Source: G965237725 sp965237725 (lineage in GTDB: Bacteria > Pseudomonadota > Gammaproteobacteria > Arenicellales > Poriferihabitantaceae). Taken from it: 64,000 nucleotides of DNA. Location: assembly GCA_965237725.1 (NCBI GenBank), contig OZ250151.1, forward strand, positions 2,480,001 to 2,544,000. The letters run 5' to 3'. A program made the position numbers and the translations under genes. Of this stretch, positions 59,330 through 64,000 are shown piece by piece. How positions within the stretch are numbered: position 1 is the first letter of the stretch; every line of letters begins with the position of its first letter. Under the pieces are notes generated by a model, which was given only the letters and a program-made list of their open reading frames with translations, searched no databases and was not told the DNA's origin.

Positions 59330-60202
59330 ATGTCAAACACTAAAGGCTTGATTTTAGCTATCGTATTTTCTGCGACCTTGATTTCGGGTTCGTTGTTTTA
59401 TCTTGGGCGCAGCATGGATAGCCAGCGCGATGTTGCAGAGCAAATAGACCAGCTATCCAAAGATTTGGATTCATTGTCTGAAAATATATCTGAAGAACTC
59501 TTTAAAGATCTAACCGAATCAAACTGGATGGCCAATCAATTGCAAAGAGCTGTTGCCAATAGCCGTCAGGTTCAGGCAAACCAGCAGCAACAGGTAAATA
59601 TTGCCCGTGACAAGGCGGCTAGAGAAAAGGCGAAATCGGTTCGAAAAGTAACTGTTAGTCGGGACCACATACGCGGCAATGTAGATGCCGAAATTTCATT
59701 AATTGAATACTCGGATTTCGAATGTCCTTATTGCAAGCGTTTTCATTTAACCCCGGCTGCGATACTGGCAGACTTTGGTGACAAAATTAACTGGGTCTAC
59801 CGTCACTATCCGTTAAGCTTTCACAATCCTGGCGCCCAAAAACAAGCAGAGGCTGCTGAATGTGTTGCGGAACTGGGTGGAAACGATGCTTTCTGGGAAT
59901 TTACTGATTTGATTTATGCTCAAACTCGTTCTGGTGGTCAGGGTTTTCCGCTCACAGAATTAAGCGTTGGTGCGGAGAGTATTGGCATTGATGTTGCAGC
60001 ATTTGAAGACTGCTATAACAGCGAACGTTTCGCATCCAGAGTGATCGAAGATTTCAGGGAAGGCGCAAGTATTGGCATTACTGGAACACCCGGGTCGATT
60101 TTACTCAATAATAAAACCGGCGAAGTAATCCCGATATCCGGGGCCCAGGGTGTTGACGTATTTAAATCGGCTATTAAAATTCTCCTCAAAGGGTCTTCTT
60201 GA
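59330..60202 (+). CDS. DsbA-family thiol oxidoreductase, membrane-anchored
   Basis: A 290-residue envelope protein: N-terminal membrane anchor (LILAIVFSATLISGSLFYLG), a helical/coiled-coil stretch (about 30-108, rich in Glu, Gln, Lys) and a DsbA/BdbD-type thioredoxin domain from about 112. The active site is C132-P-Y-C135 (FECPYCKRF) with the cis-Pro segment GITGTPGSIL. Its partner is probably a periplasmic dithiol substrate; the domain order (coiled coil then DsbA) resembles the DsbA-like protein linked to cofactor and pilus maturation in other bacteria, but I cannot specify. ATG 59330. Confidence 0.87.
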   Translation: MSNTKGLILAIVFSATLISGSLFYLGRSMDSQRDVAEQIDQLSKDLDSLSENISEELFKDLTESNWMANQLQRAVANSRQVQANQQQQVNIARDKAAREKAKSVRKVTVSRDHIRGNVDAEISLIEYSDFECPYCKRFHLTPAAILADFGDKINWVYRHYPLSFHNPGAQKQAEAAECVAELGGNDAFWEFTDLIYAQTRSGGQGFPLTELSVGAESIGIDVAAFEDCYNSERFASRVIEDFREGASIGITGTPGSILLNNKTGEVIPISGAQGVDVFKSAIKILLKGSS

Positions 60203-60212
60203 TTATTTGTTA

Positions 60213-60230
60213 TTCGGCTGTTCTGCCGAA
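60213..60230 (+). terminator. Weak hairpin after the DsbA-like gene
   Basis: TTCGGC, loop TGTTCT, GCCGAA follows the stop by 10 bases and is followed by CTTTGG rather than a long U-tract. A plausible but weak terminator. Confidence 0.4.
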
Positions 60231-60339
60231 CTTTGGTAACAAATATCCGCCGGGGAATTTTCACTCCGTTTGCGAGGAGCCTTCTAAGCGGTGGCGGTAA
60301 ATCCGGAGTTATTCCAATCCACCCGAATTTCATCACAAC

Positions 60340-61635
60340 CTAGTTTCCTTTCTGTATTTCTGTGGCAGCTTCAATTCCCTTTTCAACATCAACCCGGCTG
60401 AGCAAAATACCACCGGCCACAAACAGAATCACCAAAGCCAGTATGCTGTCCCTTGGGCCAGCGCTTGCCAGTAATATTGGAACTGCGGCCATCATCGTCG
60501 GCCCGAGTATGCTGGCAAATTTGCCAATCATATTGAAAAAACCAAAAAACTCGGTGATTTTCGAGCGCGGAATCAGTCGTGCAAACAGCGATCGACTCAG
60601 GCTTTGTACACCACCTTGCACCAGGCCAATCACCACGGCCAGCTTGTAAAAATCTGCCGCTGTATTCAGCCATCTCCAGGCATAGATAACGACACCCGCA
60701 TAAACGATCAAGCCCGCTAATATTCCGATCTTTGGGCCAATAATTTTCCCCAGCCAACCAAATAACAATGCCGCAGGAAAAGCCACAAACTGGGTAAGTA
60801 GCAACGCTGTGATCAGGCTTTCCTGGGGCAGTTCAAGAACCCGAATGGCAAAGAACACCGCCATTTTATAAATCGTGCCTACGCCGTCGATATACAGCCA
60901 GTAGGCAATCAGGAATAACAGTGCAACCTTGAATTTACGCACCTCGCGGAAAGTCAACCGTAACTGCGCTATGCCTTCACGGATAGCCTGCATGGGGCGC
61001 GTATGATGTTCGGGTTGGGTTTCTTTATAGCCCCATATCAGTGGTATGGTAAATGCTGCCCACCAAAGGGCTACGGTGACAAATGAAACCGACACCGCCG
61101 CGGAGACGCTTCCAAGACCAAACAATTCCGGTCGGGTTACCATAACCACATTAACCAGGAATAAAATACCACCGCCTAAATAGCCCATGGCATAACCGTA
61201 GCCGGACACCAGATCGTAGTCCTGTTCATCACATACATCCACGATCATGGCATCATAAAAAACATTGGCCCCAGAGAAACCAATTTGACCCAGGCCATAG
61301 AGTAATAATCCCATCCACCACATACCCGCGCCAACCCATGCCAGGCCCGCGCTCATGAGAATCCCAAGCAGGGCGAAACTAACCAGAAATTTTTTCTGTC
61401 TGCCACCACGGTCTGCAATTGCGCCGAGAATTGGCGCTGCTATGGCGATCACCAAACTGCTCACAGCCAGAGTGAGATTGAACCAGAACTGAGAATCGCG
61501 GACTGACAGATCAGAACTTAGGGCATTGTAGAATACCGGAAAAAACCCGGCCACCACAGTGGTAGCGAATGCAGAGTTTGCCCAGTCATACAGCGCCCAG
61601 GTCAATACGGGTCTTTCGAACAAGATCTTTTTCAT
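60340..61635 (-). CDS. UMF1 (Atg22-like) MFS transporter
   Basis: A 12-segment MFS protein; the opening PVLTWALYDWANSAFATTVV is the UMF1/BtlA hallmark, followed by GALADRGGRQKKFLV-type loop (here GAIADRGGRQKKFLVSFAL). Natural start is Met at 61635 (MKKILFERP); the frame is open up to 61740 but the first 35 residues are unlikely. Length about 431 residues is typical. Bacterial UMF1 members are thought to be permeases, perhaps of amino acids, with unknown substrate. A decayed copy of its 3' end is at 59034. Confidence 0.87.
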   Translation of the reverse strand: MKKILFERPVLTWALYDWANSAFATTVVAGFFPVFYNALSSDLSVRDSQFWFNLTLAVSSLVIAIAAPILGAIADRGGRQKKFLVSFALLGILMSAGLAWVGAGMWWMGLLLYGLGQIGFSGANVFYDAMIVDVCDEQDYDLVSGYGYAMGYLGGGILFLVNVVMVTRPELFGLGSVSAAVSVSFVTVALWWAAFTIPLIWGYKETQPEHHTRPMQAIREGIAQLRLTFREVRKFKVALLFLIAYWLYIDGVGTIYKMAVFFAIRVLELPQESLITALLLTQFVAFPAALLFGWLGKIIGPKIGILAGLIVYAGVVIYAWRWLNTAADFYKLAVVIGLVQGGVQSLSRSLFARLIPRSKITEFFGFFNMIGKFASILGPTMMAAVPILLASAGPRDSILALVILFVAGGILLSRVDVEKGIEAATEIQKGN

Positions 61636-61769
61636 GGTCGGATTATAGCGATTTCGACCACCAGGAATGTCATCCAAAAGTGGGTTCGGATTGAATACCA
61701 AACAAGATGACAATACAAACGCCTCATGATAGGCTATCAATCCCGTAACTATTTAGAGGAGGTGATCTT

Positions 61770-61826
61770 ATGTCGAGTATTTTGCTTCTGGACGGATCCG
61801 TCCTGTTTAGTAGAGGTCAAGGTTAA
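61770..61826 (+). CDS. Candidate 18-residue peptide with perfect ribosome site
   Basis: ATG TCG AGT ATT ... GGT CAA GGT TAA gives MSSILLLDGSVLFSRGQG. The 11-nt SD sits 2 bases before the ATG, closer than ideal but very strong. The peptide has no obvious regulatory codons in a run and its middle overlaps the palindromes, so translation would compete with RNA folding. Could be a leader peptide rather than a functional product. Confidence 0.4.
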   Translation: MSSILLLDGSVLFSRGQG

Positions 61827-61878
61827 CCCCTGATTTTTAACTAACCGTTTATGGCTGGTCCGTCCGGCCAAAATGCGA

Positions 61879-61903
61879 GGGCTGCCTAATAGCAGCCCTT
61901 TTT
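61879..61903 (+). terminator. Rho-independent terminator
   Basis: GGGCTGC (61879-61885), loop CTAATA, GCAGCCC (61892-61898), then TTTTT. A textbook intrinsic terminator, the clearest in the window. It ends the unit starting at 61757. Confidence 0.88.
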
Positions 61904-62110
61904 ATTGCCATGGATGGCATGTATGCCGCGGGCGCAGGGACGCGCAGGAGCGGTGCATTGCCATGGATGGCATGGCAGATAATTGCTCCTGCATTGTCTG
62001 CACTTCCGCCATCCCCCTGATCGGAGTCAGGGGCAGGCTATGGCGGTCGTATTCCGTGGGCGCATAACACCCTGTCATCCCCGACTCCGATCGGGGATCC
62101 ATCTCAGGCA
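61904..62110. repeat. Cluster of nested palindromes
   Basis: ATTGCCATGGATGGCATG occurs at 61904-61921 and 61957-61974 (53-base spacing). The second lies inside GCAGGAGC (61944-61951) / GCTCCTGC (61985-61992). Then CCCCTGA-TCGGAG-TCAGGGG inside a wider CCGCCAT...ATGGCGG stem, and GTCATCCCCGACTCCGATCG with GGGGATCC at 62074-62100, a variant of the GTCATCC/GGATCC class. No gene. Confidence 0.75.
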
Positions 62111-62176
62111 TTGGCTACAACGTCCAAATTACATAAACCTACAATGAGGATACTGATGAACATCTTTATCAAGTGG

Positions 62177-62196
62177 ATTCCCGCGTTCGCGGGAAT
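62177..62196. repeat. dRS3-like palindrome ATTCCC-N8-GGGAAT
   Basis: ATTCCCGCGTTCGCGGGAAT, flanked by TGG and GACG, has the exact ATTCCC-N8-GGGAAT form of the dispersed repeat known as dRS3 in Neisseria and found in many proteobacteria. Single copy in this window; a GAGGATGACGG fragment of the other class follows at 62211. Confidence 0.7.
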
Positions 62197-62284
62197 GACG
62201 ATGGGGGCGCGAGGATGACGGCGTTCAGAAATTCGTATATCGATTTGTACCCCCGAACTGAAAATTAATAGTATTAAATGCTAC

Positions 62285-63100
62285 CTAAATCTTTTCTTCA
62301 ACAACCGGATTGGTCAGAGCACCAATGTTTTCGATTTCGATGGTAATTTGATCCCCCGCTTTCATAAACACCGGCGGTGTTCTGGCAAAACCCACACCGT
62401 GGGGCGTGCCGGTGAGAATCACGGTTCCTTGGGCCAGAATGGTGCTGGCGCTTAAAAACGCAATAAGTTTCGGCACATTAAAAATCATATCATTGGTATT
62501 CCAGTCCTGCATGGTCTCGCCATTGAGTATGCTGCTGATCTGGAGTTCATTGGGATCAGGAATGTCGTCGGTAGTTACCATTATCGGACCCAGCGGACAG
62601 AAGGTTGCAAAGGTTTTGCCACGACACCATTGACCGCCGCCGCCATTACGCTGCCAGTCCCGCGCGCTGACATCATTGGCGCAACAATATCCCAGAACAT
62701 GATCAAGGGCCTCTTCTTCGGAAACGTTGTAACAGGTTTTTCCAATCACCACCGCCAACTCTGCCTCATAATCCACCCTCTCACTGGGCAGTTTTCGCGG
62801 TATCACAATGGGATCACCCGGGTTCTGGATAGAAGTAGAATTCTTGAAAAACAAAACCGGATTTTCCGGAATTGGTGCCTTGCCTTCTTCCGCATGCTTT
62901 CGATAATTTAATCCGATGCAAAGAATGTCGGTAGGCTGGAGGGGCGTCAGCAATTTTCCTTCAATGGCCTCGCCACTGTCGGTGAGCCCGGCAAACAAAT
63001 TGCCGCTGGCCCGGGTATACACATGATCGCTTTGGCCGTCATCGTGAGCTATAGCATAACTAATGGACTCGTCAGATAACTGTAGTCTTGCAATTTTCAT
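62285..63100 (-). CDS. Fumarylacetoacetate hydrolase (FAH) family enzyme
   Basis: A 271-residue FAH-fold protein. The metal site is seen as VDYEAELAVVIGK (Glu pair) and the Asp in ANDVSARDWQ; GLNYRKHAEEGKAP and LTGTPHGVGFARTPPVFM are family hallmarks. Members hydrolyse C-C bonds of acylpyruvates, or decarboxylate, hydrate or isomerise 2-oxo acids, in aromatic and sugar-acid degradation. It ends a two-gene minus-strand run with the cupin at 63104 (3-base gap), so they are probably one operon. Confidence 0.88.
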   Translation of the reverse strand: MKIARLQLSDESISYAIAHDDGQSDHVYTRASGNLFAGLTDSGEAIEGKLLTPLQPTDILCIGLNYRKHAEEGKAPIPENPVLFFKNSTSIQNPGDPIVIPRKLPSERVDYEAELAVVIGKTCYNVSEEEALDHVLGYCCANDVSARDWQRNGGGGQWCRGKTFATFCPLGPIMVTTDDIPDPNELQISSILNGETMQDWNTNDMIFNVPKLIAFLSASTILAQGTVILTGTPHGVGFARTPPVFMKAGDQITIEIENIGALTNPVVEEKI

Positions 63101-63103
63101 TTG

Positions 63104-63487
63104 TCATTTCTGATCTAGCATTTTGTTTTGGCCGGTAAGCACCACCAATATAGTACAACCATCAACCGAATGGGAGTGATGGGTTGATCCGGGTTTGAAT
63201 TTTACATAATCGCCAGTGGTGAAGGTGACGCCGTCACAATCGGTAATGGCACCATCGAGCACCAGGAATTCCTCTCTTTGGGTGTGCTGGTGGGGTGTGG
63301 ACTGGGCTCCGGGTTTCATTTTTAACATGAAGGTTTCAAACCCTTTGCTGGCATCTCCGCTCAGTGGAATCCAGTCCATAGTAGGATTCGGCGTACCGTA
63401 TCTATCGTAAGGTCTGTACCCCAGATTGTTGGTATGGATTACACTTCGATCAGCAGGATCCAGGATGTTGTTTTTCAGATTTGACAT
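63104..63487 (-). CDS. Cupin-domain protein (ChrR-like)
   Basis: A 127-residue cupin: metal motif TPHQHTQREEFLVLDGAI and second motif PGSTHHSHSVDG. The REEFLVLDG pattern parallels the cupin at 35953 (RREEYFIIEG). It is followed after 3 bases by the FAH-family gene, so the pair may act on one small acid. Upstream: divergent from the DUF1330 gene, with 126 bases of spacer. Confidence 0.82.
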   Translation of the reverse strand: MSNLKNNILDPADRSVIHTNNLGYRPYDRYGTPNPTMDWIPLSGDASKGFETFMLKMKPGAQSTPHQHTQREEFLVLDGAITDCDGVTFTTGDYVKFKPGSTHHSHSVDGCTILVVLTGQNKMLDQK

Positions 63488-63613
63488 GGGCGATTCGGGT
63501 TATGACAATTTTTAAATGACAGACGGTTATTCTAACCATAATGTCTGGTTTTGATAGACTTATCAGCCTAAAATTTCCTATCCTTAAGCCATTACCCAGG
63601 TTCAAAATATATC

Positions 63614-63904
63614 ATGAGCGCATTTGTTATTGTCGATACCCAAATCGAAAACCCCGACGAGTATGAAAAATACAAGAAATTAGCAAGACCTATCGCGGAA
63701 AAGTATGGCGGTCAGTATCGCGCGCGTGGTGGTCAGCTCGAAGTTCTGGAGTCGGATCTTTGGTCGCCCACGCGTATCGTAATAGTTGAATTTCCCGATA
63801 TGGACAGCGCCCGAAAATTTGCCGACAGTGAAGAATATGCACCGGTTAAAAAAATACGTCACGACAATGCGAAATGCACTCTGGTTATTGTCGAAGGTGT
63901 TTAA
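63614..63904 (+). CDS. DUF1330 family protein
   Basis: A 96-residue small alpha/beta-barrel-like protein of the DUF1330 family: IVDTQIENPDEYEKYKKLA, GGQYRARGGQLEVLE and WSPTRIVIVEFPDMDSARKF are the family blocks. Function unproven; often encoded near catabolic genes. Complete in the window; the last 96 bases after it show nothing recognisable. Confidence 0.88.
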   Translation: MSAFVIVDTQIENPDEYEKYKKLARPIAEKYGGQYRARGGQLEVLESDLWSPTRIVIVEFPDMDSARKFADSEEYAPVKKIRHDNAKCTLVIVEGV

Positions 63905-64000
63905 CAAGAGCAAGAAAGATTCGACGGATATACAACCAGGGCAGTATGGTTGAGTTATTGGTTTGATATTGTTTTTTCATATAGGTCGAAGAAGGAAAAG

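Larger units (their letters stand above)
61757..61903 (+). ncRNA. Probable small RNA or leader with switching hairpins
   Basis: About 147 bases in a 649-base gap. In order: extended ribosome site AGGAGGTGATC at 61757-61767 (fully complementary to the 16S 3' end), 18-codon frame 61770-61826, self-complementary GGACGGATCCGTCC (61790-61803), then CTGGACGGA at 61788-61796, which can instead pair with TCCGTCCGG at 61859-61867, and a strong terminator at 61879-61903. Mutually exclusive pairings of this kind are typical of attenuators and riboswitches. No plus-strand gene follows before the window's repeats, so it seems to be a free transcript. Family unknown. Confidence 0.5.

Noticed and set aside
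61873..62067. Plus-strand frame of 64 residues
   Set aside because: It begins in the terminator of the small RNA unit and reads through nested palindromes.

Overview
This 64-kb window looks like chromosome of a free-living, probably marine, gammaproteobacterium. The evidence is gene content and order: a class A RNase P RNA gene next to an rsmI / lpoA / yraN / dolP block (the order known from Pseudomonas and Enterobacteria), slyX, acnA of AcnA type, mtgA, and many genes for methylated amines, sulfonates, guanidino compounds and other organic-nitrogen osmolytes. No rRNA, tRNA, CRISPR array, prophage or transposase gene was found. The exact lineage cannot be named from sequence reading alone.

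Layout. 1-7450: rnpB (minus), a pair of unknown membrane proteins, then rsmI facing lpoA-yraN-dolP-rfaE2 (envelope and translation maintenance; diaA is missing from its usual slot). 7458-17318: gloA, slyX, an M19-dipeptidase-like protein and an aldehyde dehydrogenase in one minus-strand run, a divergent imine reductase/Ldh-type dehydrogenase, a drug/metabolite-type transporter, a secreted intradiol dioxygenase, a dimethylarginine-hydrolase-like enzyme, RidA, an MFS porter and a LysR regulator. 17436-27119: an MttB-family methyltransferase with GFA and Nudix genes, a LysE exporter facing an Lrp regulator, adenosine/adenine deaminase, a 2OG-Fe oxygenase with a histone-like tail, a CuyA-like PLP lyase, a DegT aminotransferase and an Asp/Glu racemase. 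27311-41494: aconitase, OFA-type MFS, a divergent pair of iron oxygenases, then a five-gene minus-strand run (MFS, cupin, 2OG hydroxylase, DMSP-lyase-like cupin, ureohydrolase) that may be a small catabolic pathway, an M48 protease, a MATE pump and a sulfotransferase. 41693-53785: carboxylesterase, an RND efflux pair, EamA + gamma-glutamyltransferase, MtgA, a phosphoribosyltransferase, a TauD-type dioxygenase, an NAPE-PLD-like lipoprotein and a redoxin. 53831-64000: a His/Tyr-rich secreted protein, 1-Cys peroxiredoxin, an amidase-MFS-EamA operon, a decayed transporter fragment, a DsbA-like protein, a UMF1-type transporter, a probable small RNA/leader, an FAH-family hydrolase, a cupin and a DUF1330 protein.

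The intergenic DNA is as notable as the genes. A fold-back (MITE-like) element with ends reading AAGGAGCCTCTGATTAAAAC occurs as three full copies (14897-15082, 41497-41660, 53025-53188) and three lone ends, one of which supplies the stop codon of the MATE pump. A second, very different repeat class (GTCATCCTGAG ... GGATCC and GTCATTCCGG ... type) fills six intergenic spaces, including a 65-bp and a 20-bp tandem duplication. At 61757-61903 a perfect 11-nt Shine-Dalgarno, an 18-codon reading frame, two mutually exclusive hairpins and a strong terminator form a compact unit that fits no family I recognise.

Functionally, the window reads as scavenging: at least nine secondary carriers sit next to single-step enzymes (amidase, ureohydrolase, racemase, deaminase, methyltransferase, cysteate lyase, dehydrogenases) and there are at least five Fe/2OG- or cupin-type oxygenases. 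Functions given below are family assignments made by motif recognition; no database search was possible.
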